From positions 1 through 11,735 of the forward strand of contig JABJES010000188.1 of assembly GCA_018663165.1 (NCBI GenBank): a stretch of 11,735 nucleotides of DNA, in the 5' to 3' direction. The notes beneath the pieces are model-generated. The model worked only from the letters and a program-made list of their open reading frames with translations. It was not told where the DNA came from and searched no databases. Both the position numbers and the translations under genes were made by a program. Below are positions 5,805 to 11,735 of this stretch, piece by piece; the first letter of the stretch is position 1; the number at the start of each line of letters is the position of its first letter. The DNA is from Rhodospirillaceae bacterium. Lineage in GTDB: Bacteria > Pseudomonadota > Alphaproteobacteria > UBA11136.

Positions 5805-7133
5805 ATGAAACTCTTTACTTCGATTTTAGGCGCGCTCTTTTTAATCAGCCTTAGCCTGCTGGCGTTTGAGGCCAGCGCCCAGGACCTGGCCCAGGACATC
5901 GCCCTGGCCAGCCATGACAGCGGCGACACGGCCTGGATCCTGACATCGACAGCCCTTGTCCTGTTCATGACCATTCCCGGCCTCGCTCTTTTTTACGGTG
6001 GGCTGGTGCGTTCCCAAAGCGTGCTCTCCGTCCTTATGCATTGTTTCGTCATTTGCTGTATGGCCTCGGTGCTGTGGCTCGTCGGCGTTTATAGCCTCGC
6101 CTTTTCCGACGGTGGAGACCTGCAAGGGTTTATCGGCGGGCTCGATAAAATGGCCCTGATCGGTGTCGGAAAAGACGCGCTGTCGGGCAACATTCCAGAA
6201 TCAGTGTTTTTCATGTTCCAGATGACCTTCGCCATCATTACCCCGGCACTTATCGTCGGCGCCTATGTGGAGCGGATCCGGTTTTCCGCCATGCTTATTT
6301 TCTCCGCCCTGTGGCTGGTCTTTGTTTATGCGCCGGTCTGCCACTGGGTCTGGGGCGGCGGCTGGCTCGGTCAGATGGGGGTGCTTGATTTTGCCGGCGG
6401 ACTGGTGGTCCATGTTACCGCCGGAACCGCAGCGATTGTCATCGCCTTGATGATGCGAACACGGCGCGGATTTCCCGGCCATGTCAAACCTCCGCACTCA
6501 CCGGGGATGACCATGACCGGAGCCGCCATGCTCTGGGTCGGCTGGTTCGGTTTCAATGCCGGTAGTGCGCTCGCCGCCGACGGCAGCGCCGGCATGGCGA
6601 TGCTGGTCACCCATATTTCAGCGGCGACCGCGTCACTGGTCTGGATGGCCATCGAGTGGGCCAAATACGGCAAGCCGTCCCTGATCGGCACCGTCACCGG
6701 CACCATTGCCGGTCTCGCCACGATTACCCCGGCAGCCGGTTTTGTCGGGCCGCTCGGCGGACTTATCATCGGCACGGTTTCCGCCATCATCTGCTTTTAT
6801 GCAGTGGTGCTGGTCAAAAGCCGCCTCAAAATCGACGATTCCCTGGATGTCATGGCGGTCCATGGTGTCGGCGGCGCGACGGGGATTATTCTGGTTTCCG
6901 TATTGGCCACGGAGAGTTTCGGCGGCTTCGGTCTGGCCGAGGGCATGACCATCACCAGCCAGCTTTCTGTCCAAATCATCGCTATTGTTGCGACCCTGAT
7001 CTGGACCGCAGTGATCTCTTGTATCATCCTCAAGGTGGCGGAAAAGATGGTCGGCAGTTTGAGCGTCAACGAAGATGAAGAGGTCGAAGGTCTCGACATT
7101 ATGGTTCACGGTGAAAAGGCCTACGAAATTTAG
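5805..7133 (+). CDS. Ammonium transporter Amt (second of a tandem pair)
   Basis: A 442-residue paralogue of the preceding transporter. The signal peptide MKLFTSILGALFLISLSLLA...ASA-Q (about 1-25) leads almost directly into the first helix; the extra acidic segment of the first Amt is absent. Key residues are kept: F138/F142 in FQMTF, W183 in HWVWGGG, D195, twin histidines H203 (LVVH) and H353 (VMAVH), and F250 in GWFGFNAGS. The PII-docking tail NEDEEVEGLDIMVHGE is also conserved. It should therefore be a working channel controllable by the adjacent PII. ATG 5805 gives a clean signal peptide; an in-frame TTG at 5751 would add 18 residues and spoil it. The Shine-Dalgarno sequence is weak (CGGTGG). 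Its own sigma-54-like element and the terminators upstream imply separate transcription from glnK-amtB. Substrate could also be methylammonium; a sensing role is possible but unproven. Confidence 0.93.
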   Translation: MKLFTSILGALFLISLSLLAFEASAQDLAQDIALASHDSGDTAWILTSTALVLFMTIPGLALFYGGLVRSQSVLSVLMHCFVICCMASVLWLVGVYSLAFSDGGDLQGFIGGLDKMALIGVGKDALSGNIPESVFFMFQMTFAIITPALIVGAYVERIRFSAMLIFSALWLVFVYAPVCHWVWGGGWLGQMGVLDFAGGLVVHVTAGTAAIVIALMMRTRRGFPGHVKPPHSPGMTMTGAAMLWVGWFGFNAGSALAADGSAGMAMLVTHISAATASLVWMAIEWAKYGKPSLIGTVTGTIAGLATITPAAGFVGPLGGLIIGTVSAIICFYAVVLVKSRLKIDDSLDVMAVHGVGGATGIILVSVLATESFGGFGLAEGMTITSQLSVQIIAIVATLIWTAVISCIILKVAEKMVGSLSVNEDEEVEGLDIMVHGEKAYEI

Positions 7134-7170
7134 ACCGCACGCCACTTTTTCAATTTGCTCTGTCATAAGG

Positions 7171-7203
7171 ATGCCCGCTCCCTTCCGGGGGGCGGGCGTT
7201 TTT
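7171..7203 (+). terminator. Rho-independent terminator after the second amt gene
   Basis: GCCCGC-T-CCC (7173-7182) pairs with GGG-G-GCGGGC (7188-7197), with one T-G wobble and a short loop, followed by five T residues (7199-7203). It works for rightward transcription only; the complementary strand has no T-tract after the stem. Confidence 0.85.
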
Positions 7204-7220
7204 AATCGACCCTTGCCGAA

Positions 7221-7637
7221 TTAGCCCAGCTTCAACTTGCGCTGCAATTTACCCGCCTCGAGCTTTGCCATCCGTTCCAGTGATTCAACAAGGAACCGGG
7301 CCTCGTGGATATTTCTTTTCAAACAGGCAAGATGGAGACCTTTGGCCAGCTCTCGCGTGCCACTCAACCCGATACTCCTGGCCAGCGCCTTGATGCTGTA
7401 GGCCTCGGCTGAAAGCATGTCGGTGTTTTCACTGTCCGCATAGCCGTACAGATATTCAATCCGTTGATTAATCTCGGCCAAAGAATTGATGACCTCCGCA
7501 GTGCCCAGGATCGACCCACTGTCCTGGGCTGTTCCCGCCTCCTTTAAACGGGGGTTTTGTTTGTTTTTGCCCTCAGACATCTTATTGCCCAAACTCAAAC
7601 CCTCTGTCCTGCCTTTAAGCGCTTGAGATTCGCCCAT
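7221..7637 (-). CDS. Unrecognised small protein, faintly Hpt-like C-terminal helices
   Basis: A 138-residue protein I cannot assign to a family. ATG 7637 is chosen because GAGGA lies 7 bases before it; a GTG at 7661 is in frame but has its purine run too close. The first ~45 residues are hydrophilic and Lys/Gly/Gln-rich, probably disordered. From about residue 45 the protein looks all-helical and ends in a basic tail (KLQRKLKLG). The stretch AEAYSIKALARSIGLSGTRE, followed by LAKGLHLAC...EARFLVESLERM, resembles the AHxLKGxAxxIG and following helices of histidine phosphotransfer domains, but Tyr (about residue 80) stands where the phospho-His would be. That likeness is my inference and may be chance. 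There is no signal peptide or membrane segment, so it is probably cytoplasmic. It converges with the second amt gene and diverges from ftsK. Confidence 0.6.
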   Translation of the reverse strand: MGESQALKGRTEGLSLGNKMSEGKNKQNPRLKEAGTAQDSGSILGTAEVINSLAEINQRIEYLYGYADSENTDMLSAEAYSIKALARSIGLSGTRELAKGLHLACLKRNIHEARFLVESLERMAKLEAGKLQRKLKLG

Positions 7638-7644
7638 TCGTGAT

Positions 7645-7649
7645 TCCTC
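7645..7649 (-). promoter_or_regulatory. Ribosome binding site of the unrecognised small gene
   Basis: On the minus strand GAGGA lies 7 bases before ATG 7637. This supports translation of the small gene and decides its start. Confidence 0.55.
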
Positions 7650-7687
7650 ATCAAAATACACCCCTCAACAGAATAGGAGCCAAATCT

Positions 7688-7706
7688 TAAAATCATTACA
7701 ATTTTA
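7688..7706. repeat. AT-rich inverted repeat in the divergent region before ftsK
   Basis: TAAAAT and ATTTTA (6 bp) are separated by 7 bases. A rightward -10-like TACAAT (7697-7702) lies inside, with no good -35. Possibly an operator or promoter site; weak. Confidence 0.25.
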
Positions 7707-7815
7707 GAGTGATCCGTTGCTTTTCTTCTCTCTTAAGTTGAGTCTCTCCCTCCGTTGCCACAAGATGATGTGGTTCTGGCTGGACCCAGACGACAAGACG
7801 GCGTTAAAATCAGCT

Positions 7816-10185
7816 ATGTCGACCACTTCAGGCAAGATGGCCTTTCTCCCCTTTGGAACCACGGCGTTTATCCGCCGCCGGTGTATTGATATCGTGGCCC
7901 TTGTCCTGGCGCTGACCGCTGCGGCCTTGGCCACGGCCCTGATCAGCTATGATCCAGCCGATCCCTCCCTCAACACGGCAACCGCTCAACCGGCGGAAAA
8001 CCCTCTTGGCGCAACCGGTGCAGCTGTCGCCGACCTCAGCCTGCAGACGATCGGGCTTGCCGCCGGGCTTATTGTTCTGGTTCTTCTTGCCTGGTCCTGG
8101 CAGCTTTTGATGAAAAAAGAACTGCGCCGGGCCTGGCTCAATCTCGCCGCCCTGCCCTTCGCCCTGCTTTTATTCGTCATGGCCTTTGCCGCCCTTCCCT
8201 TTAGCGCTCTGGACGCCCTGCCTGGCGGCGCGGGGGGTATCGTCGGCACAACACTGTTTTCCAATCTTCATTCTTTTCTCATCCAGTTTGATCTGGGATT
8301 TACCCTGACCCCGGTGATGATCGGTTTTCTTCTTTTCTTTCCAGCCTTCTTCGTCCTCGCCGTCGCCATGGGCCTGTCACCAGGGGAATGGGGTGTTCTT
8401 TTCCGCCATGGGGCAGATTTTCTGGCCCTGCTTTGGCGCGCTGGATCAGCGATAATACGCATTCTTTTTTCTCTTTTGCTGCGGCCTTTCCAACGCCGCG
8501 CCGAGGACGCTTCAGCCTCAACTGAACGGACCGATCCCGCCCTGGCATCATCAGCCAGCCCTGCAACACCTGCGGCGGCGCGCTCGCGCGCGGCAAAATC
8601 CCTGGTCGCCGACAAGGCACCGTCGCCCCGCCAGGGCAAAAAAGCGCAAGCCGCACGACAAGCCAATCTTTCCCTGTCCCTTGATAGTTCCTATAGCCTG
8701 CCGCCCCTTAACCTGCTTCATCTGCCCGACAATGGGACCGGGATAAACGAGATCGACGAAGAGTCTCTGTCCCAAAATGCCCGGCTACTCGAATCCGTAC
8801 TCGACGATTTCGGTATCCGCGGCCAGATCATCAAAGTGCGGCCCGGCCCCATCGTCACTCTTTACGAGCTCGAGCCCGCGCCGGGGACAAAAACCAGCCG
8901 CGTTATAGGCCTGGCCGATGACATTGCCCGGTCGATGAGCGCCATTTCAGCCCGCATCGCGGCTATTCCCGGCCGCAACGTAATCGGCATTGAATTGCCC
9001 AACGCCAGACGCGAGCCCGTTGCCCTGCGCGAGCTTCTCTCGTCTGACGACTATGAACGCACCAAGGCGCAATTGCCGCTGGTTCTGGGCAAGGATATCG
9101 GCGGTGCGCCGGTGATCACCGACCTTGCCCGGATGCCCCATTTGCTGGTTGCTGGCACCACCGGCTCGGGCAAATCAGTGGCCATCAATGCGATGATTTT
9201 ATCGCTCCTTTATCGGCTCTCGCCCGATCAGTGCAAGCTCATCCTGATCGATCCGAAAATGCTCGAGCTGTCGGTCTATGACGACATCCCCCATTTGCTT
9301 GCCCCCGTTGTCACCGAACCTAAAAAGGCCGTCGTCGCCCTGAAATGGACCGTCCGCGAGATGGAAAACCGCTATCGCCTGATGTCCTTAATGGGGGTTC
9401 GCAATGTCGCGGGCTATAACGAGCGAGTGGCCAAGGCGCGGAAAAAAGGTGAAATTCTGACCCGCAAGGTGCAGACCGGTTTTGACGCCGACACCGGTAA
9501 GCCGGTTTTCGAAGAACAGCCCCTCGACCTTGATCCGATGCCGCTAATCGTTGTCATTGTCGATGAAATGGCCGATCTCATGCTGGTCGCCGGCAAGGAT
9601 ATCGAAGGTGCCATTCAGCGCCTTTCCCAGATGGCCAGAGCCGCAGGAATTCATATCATCATGGCAACCCAGCGCCCCTCGGTCGACGTTATTACCGGCA
9701 CCATCAAGGCCAATTTTCCCACCCGCATCAGCTTTCAGGTGACCTCAAAAATCGATAGCCGCACCATTCTCGGCGAGCAAGGAGCCGAACAGCTTCTTGG
9801 CCAGGGCGATATGCTCTATATGGCCGCCGGCGGACGCATCACCCGGGTTCACGGTCCCTTCGTTTCGGACGAAGAAGTTGAATCCGTCGTCGCCCATCTG
9901 CGCGCCCAGGGCGAGCCCGACTATCTTGAGGCGGTCACGGAAGATAATGATAGCGGCCTCATCAGCGGGATGGACGATGGTGGATCGGGGGATGATCTTT
10001 ACGATCAGGCCGTGCAACTGGTCATCAGCCAGCGCAAGGCCTCAACGAGTTTTGTCCAGCGCCACTTGCAGATCGGCTATAACCGCGCCGCCCGCCTAAT
10101 CGAGCAGATGGAAGCCCAAAACGTTATCGGCCCGGCGAACCATGTCGGCAAACGTGAGATTCTGGTTCCCGACCGCGACGCCTGA
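7816..10185 (+). CDS. ftsK: DNA translocase FtsK (cell division/chromosome segregation)
   Basis: A 789-residue FtsK from ATG 7816. The N-terminal domain has four membrane helices (about 24-45, 74-98, 110-130, 165-186), with the hallmark SYDPADPSLN after helix 1. An Ala/Pro/Ser-rich linker (about 225-315) is short compared with E. coli FtsK. The motor follows: alpha domain from about 330, then a RecA-like beta domain with Walker A GTTGSGKS (447-454), Walker B VVIVDEMADLM (D583/E584) and the MATQRPSVDVITG motif. The C-terminal gamma winged helix (about 726-789, DLYDQAVQLVISQRKAS...NRAARLIEQME) reads polar KOPS sequences and activates XerCD at dif. It sits at the septum and pumps the chromosome terminus. 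The start is uncertain: TTG 7717, ATG 7765, 7816 and 7837 share the frame and none has a convincing Shine-Dalgarno sequence. 7816 or 7837 gives a sensible short cytoplasmic tail. Confidence 0.95.
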   Translation: MSTTSGKMAFLPFGTTAFIRRRCIDIVALVLALTAAALATALISYDPADPSLNTATAQPAENPLGATGAAVADLSLQTIGLAAGLIVLVLLAWSWQLLMKKELRRAWLNLAALPFALLLFVMAFAALPFSALDALPGGAGGIVGTTLFSNLHSFLIQFDLGFTLTPVMIGFLLFFPAFFVLAVAMGLSPGEWGVLFRHGADFLALLWRAGSAIIRILFSLLLRPFQRRAEDASASTERTDPALASSASPATPAAARSRAAKSLVADKAPSPRQGKKAQAARQANLSLSLDSSYSLPPLNLLHLPDNGTGINEIDEESLSQNARLLESVLDDFGIRGQIIKVRPGPIVTLYELEPAPGTKTSRVIGLADDIARSMSAISARIAAIPGRNVIGIELPNARREPVALRELLSSDDYERTKAQLPLVLGKDIGGAPVITDLARMPHLLVAGTTGSGKSVAINAMILSLLYRLSPDQCKLILIDPKMLELSVYDDIPHLLAPVVTEPKKAVVALKWTVREMENRYRLMSLMGVRNVAGYNERVAKARKKGEILTRKVQTGFDADTGKPVFEEQPLDLDPMPLIVVIVDEMADLMLVAGKDIEGAIQRLSQMARAAGIHIIMATQRPSVDVITGTIKANFPTRISFQVTSKIDSRTILGEQGAEQLLGQGDMLYMAAGGRITRVHGPFVSDEEVESVVAHLRAQGEPDYLEAVTEDNDSGLISGMDDGGSGDDLYDQAVQLVISQRKASTSFVQRHLQIGYNRAARLIEQMEAQNVIGPANHVGKREILVPDRDA

Positions 10186-10186
10186 A

Positions 10187-10208
10187 CGGGGCTTTGACTT
10201 GAGCCCCG
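10187..10208 (+). other. Hairpin between ftsK and the lolA-like gene
   Basis: CGGGGCT (10187-10193) and AGCCCCG (10202-10208) form a 7-bp stem with an 8-base loop, starting one base after the ftsK stop. No T-tract follows, so it is at best a weak attenuator or an RNA end protector. Confidence 0.4.
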
Positions 10209-10222
10209 CATCCCCCTTACAT
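10194..10222 (+). promoter_or_regulatory. Weak candidate promoter for the lolA-like gene
   Basis: TTGACT (5 of 6 to the -35 consensus), 17 bases, TTACAT (3 of 6 to the -10). The -35 lies in the loop of the hairpin after ftsK. The start would be near 10229, about 28 bases before the TTG start. Consensus match only. Confidence 0.25.
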
Positions 10223-10256
10223 TGCCCGCCTCTCTCGAATTTGGAGCATCACCCCC

Positions 10257-11021
10257 TTGGATTTGGAACATCGTTTATCCAATCGCCGCTTTTTCCTTTT
10301 GCCCGCGCCGGCCAGGTGGTCGATCCTGAAAGCTGTCGCGCTCAGCCTGGCTCTGCTTGTCTTTGCGGATGGCGGAAGTCTGGCGCAACAAGCTAATCCC
10401 GATCAGCGACGCTCTTTTTCCCCCCGCAAGAACACCACCCCGCCAAAACAGGTAAAGCAGGCTGATCTCAGCCAGCAGGACAAAGCCGATATCGCGCGAA
10501 TCGAAACCTATTTCGACAGCATTCGCACCCTTTCCGGCCGCTTTTACCAGATTTCCAGTCTTGGCGAGATTGCCGAGGGCAGGATTTATCTCTCCCGACC
10601 GGGCAAACTCCGCATCGAATACAATCCCCCGGTACCTATTCTTATTATCGCCGATGGACAAAAGCTGACTTATTACGATTCCGAATTGAAATCGATAAAT
10701 ACATTCCAGATTGAAAATACCCCGGCTTATATCCTGCTGCGGGACAAGCTTGATCTCGGCACCGATATTGAGGTGATTGGCTTTGACCGCGGCAAAGGCG
10801 TTCTCCGGCTCACCATACTGGACAAGGAAAACCCGGATATCGGCCGCCTGACCCTGGTTTTTGCCGACAAGCCCTTAAGCCTCAGAAAATGGATTATCAC
10901 CGATCCCCAGGGCGTCACCACCACCGTCGCCCTTCTCGACACGACCACCGGGATGGAATTAAAGCCCCGGCTGTTTATCTTTGAACATCCCGATAGCCTG
11001 TATAACCCTCTGATCAAGTAA
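10257..11021 (+). CDS. lolA: LolA-like outer-membrane lipoprotein carrier protein
   Basis: A 254-residue exported protein. After a basic N-terminus, a hydrophobic core (about 22-37) and a cleavage-like SLA-QQ site near 43 form a signal peptide. A polar linker (45-75) precedes the LolA beta-fold: IETYFDSIRTLSGRFYQISS (82-101), GEIAEGRIYLSRPGKLRIEY (103-122), then PVPILIIADGQKLTYYDSEL (125-144). LolA-type proteins carry lipoproteins across the periplasm from the LolCDE exporter to the outer membrane; some relatives carry other lipids, so the cargo is not proven. No ATG exists in frame before the mature domain. TTG 10257, with GGAG 10 bases upstream, is the best start, which is a rare start codon. 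It follows ftsK by 71 bases, a pairing I recall from other alphaproteobacteria. It converges with the hydroxylase gene, 21 bases between stops. Confidence 0.87.
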   Translation: MDLEHRLSNRRFFLLPAPARWSILKAVALSLALLVFADGGSLAQQANPDQRRSFSPRKNTTPPKQVKQADLSQQDKADIARIETYFDSIRTLSGRFYQISSLGEIAEGRIYLSRPGKLRIEYNPPVPILIIADGQKLTYYDSELKSINTFQIENTPAYILLRDKLDLGTDIEVIGFDRGKGVLRLTILDKENPDIGRLTLVFADKPLSLRKWIITDPQGVTTTVALLDTTTGMELKPRLFIFEHPDSLYNPLIK

Positions 11022-11029
11022 GTCTGTTC

Positions 11030-11041
11030 GCCGGATCCGGC
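11030..11041. repeat. 12-bp perfect palindrome between convergent genes
   Basis: GCCGGATCCGGC is self-complementary and fills most of the 21-base gap between the lolA-like and hydroxylase stop codons. It can fold only into a 4-bp stem with a GATC loop and has no T-tract, so it is a weak bidirectional terminator candidate at best. Confidence 0.3.
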
Positions 11042-11042
11042 C

Positions 11043-11735
11043 TTATTCTCCGTCCGTACGCCGGGGAAGAAAGGGCCGCAAGACAAGCCGCAGAAGCCCT
11101 TTTTCGGCCTCATTTTCCACCCCGATTTCAAGATCCATTGCCCGTTTTGACGGGCTGCTGGTTGAAAAAATCCGGTCCCAAAAACTGAACATCGTGCCGT
11201 AATTTGAATCCGTGTCCGGCCGCCAGGCATGGTGGTGCACCCAATGGATCGATGGCGTAATGATTAAAAGAGAAAGCCAGCGCTCCAAACCGCCGGGCAG
11301 GCGCAAATTTGAATGGTGGAAAATCGCCGCCGTGAGAATCAGAATTTCAAAAACCAGAACCGAGTCGACCGGAAAACCGATGAGCAGGATGACTCCGCCC
11401 CTGGCCAGGGCCGATAAAGCGACCTCGCCGAAATGAAAGCGCAGAGCCGATGTGCTGTCGAGCCAGGCATCAAGATGGTGAATTTCATGAAAACGCCACA
11501 GAAACCGCCATTCGTGGTTGATCCGATGCCACCAGTAGATCAAGAAATCCAGCGCCAGAAGATCGAAGACAAGCCCCCAGCCCCCCGCCCACCAGACAGG
11601 CCGCCAGGCGAAAAACTCCATGGAAAGCGCAGCACAAGCGATGGTCAGAGGCAGAACCAGCCCCACCGAGAGGCCTGAGTTCATCAGCCATAAGCCAAAA
11701 TTTCGCCCCAAACGCCATTTGCCCTGCCGCTCCCA
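11043..11735 (-). CDS. Fatty acid hydroxylase / sterol desaturase family protein (5' end outside window)
   Basis: The frame is open through the right edge, giving 230 visible residues; the true N-terminus lies beyond it. A TTG at 11711 is in frame, but the upstream residues (WERQGKWRLGRNFGLW) continue the family pattern, so it is not taken as the start. The histidine clusters that ligate the di-iron centre in this integral-membrane family are present: HRINH, HEIHH, then FHH and HWVHHH. They lie at about residues 70-74, 83-87, 140-141 and 164-169 of the visible part. Hydrophobic helices surround them. Such enzymes hydroxylate or desaturate fatty acyl chains, sterols, carotenoids or sphingoid bases using O2; the substrate cannot be told here. 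The C-terminal tail is polar and charged, ending RRTDGE. It converges with the lolA-like gene. Confidence 0.87.
   Translation of the reverse strand, partial: WERQGKWRLGRNFGLWLMNSGLSVGLVLPLTIACAALSMEFFAWRPVWWAGGWGLVFDLLALDFLIYWWHRINHEWRFLWRFHEIHHLDAWLDSTSALRFHFGEVALSALARGGVILLIGFPVDSVLVFEILILTAAIFHHSNLRLPGGLERWLSLLIITPSIHWVHHHAWRPDTDSNYGTMFSFWDRIFSTSSPSKRAMDLEIGVENEAEKGLLRLVLRPFLPRRTDGE

Noticed and set aside
169..8157. Two KOPS-like GGGCAGGG octamers on the minus strand (169-176 and 8150-8157)
   Set aside because: Both lie in coding sequence and two sites in 11.7 kb are too few to show a strand bias.

Overview
This 11.7 kb window reads as ordinary chromosome of an alphaproteobacterium. GC content is moderate and coding is dense. 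The proteins look like those of the Rhodospirillales or related orders: a CnoX-type thioredoxin-TPR protein, an orphan LON domain protein, a cysteine-poor Trm112-like protein and a DUF971 protein sit near a UbiH-type hydroxylase, a GlnJ/GlnZ/GlnK-type PII protein with Amt transporters, FtsK and a LolA-like carrier. The genus cannot be named from the sequence alone. No phage, insertion sequence, CRISPR array, tRNA or rRNA was found.

Layout: (1) positions 1-1988, plus strand, hold a compact four-gene cluster: the C-terminal part of cnoX (its thioredoxin domain lies off the left edge), a LON substrate-binding-domain protein, a Trm112/YcaR-like protein and a DUF971 protein. (2) A ubiquinone-biosynthesis-type FAD monooxygenase (2001-3248, minus) converges on them. 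(3) A 399-base AT-rich divergent region carries a perfect 8+8 inverted repeat, overlapping vegetative promoter candidates and a sigma-54-like element. (4) glnK and a first ammonium transporter form an operon (3648-5372). A cluster of three stem-loops follows, including two terminator-like ones, and then a second ammonium transporter with its own sigma-54-like element (5805-7133) and a strong terminator. (5) A small unrecognised minus-strand gene (7221-7637) has a faint resemblance to a histidine phosphotransfer domain, with Tyr where the His would be. (6) ftsK and a lolA-like gene read rightwards (about 7816-11021). (7) A fatty acid hydroxylase/sterol desaturase family gene on the minus strand runs off the right edge.

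How the genes work together: the left cluster suggests protein quality control (a CnoX-type holdase) and translation or metal-site housekeeping. The central block is a nitrogen module: PII senses 2-oxoglutarate, ATP/ADP and glutamine status, and blocks the ammonium channel when nitrogen is plentiful. Both Amt proteins keep the pore histidines and the PII-docking C-terminal tail, so the single local PII could control both. The right block is chromosome segregation and envelope lipoprotein traffic.

I found no convincing new multi-gene system. The items most worth checking are the matched, non-consensus sigma-54-like elements before glnK and before the second amt gene, the palindrome beside overlapping divergent promoters upstream of glnK, the three-hairpin block between the amt genes, and the unrecognised Hpt-like gene.
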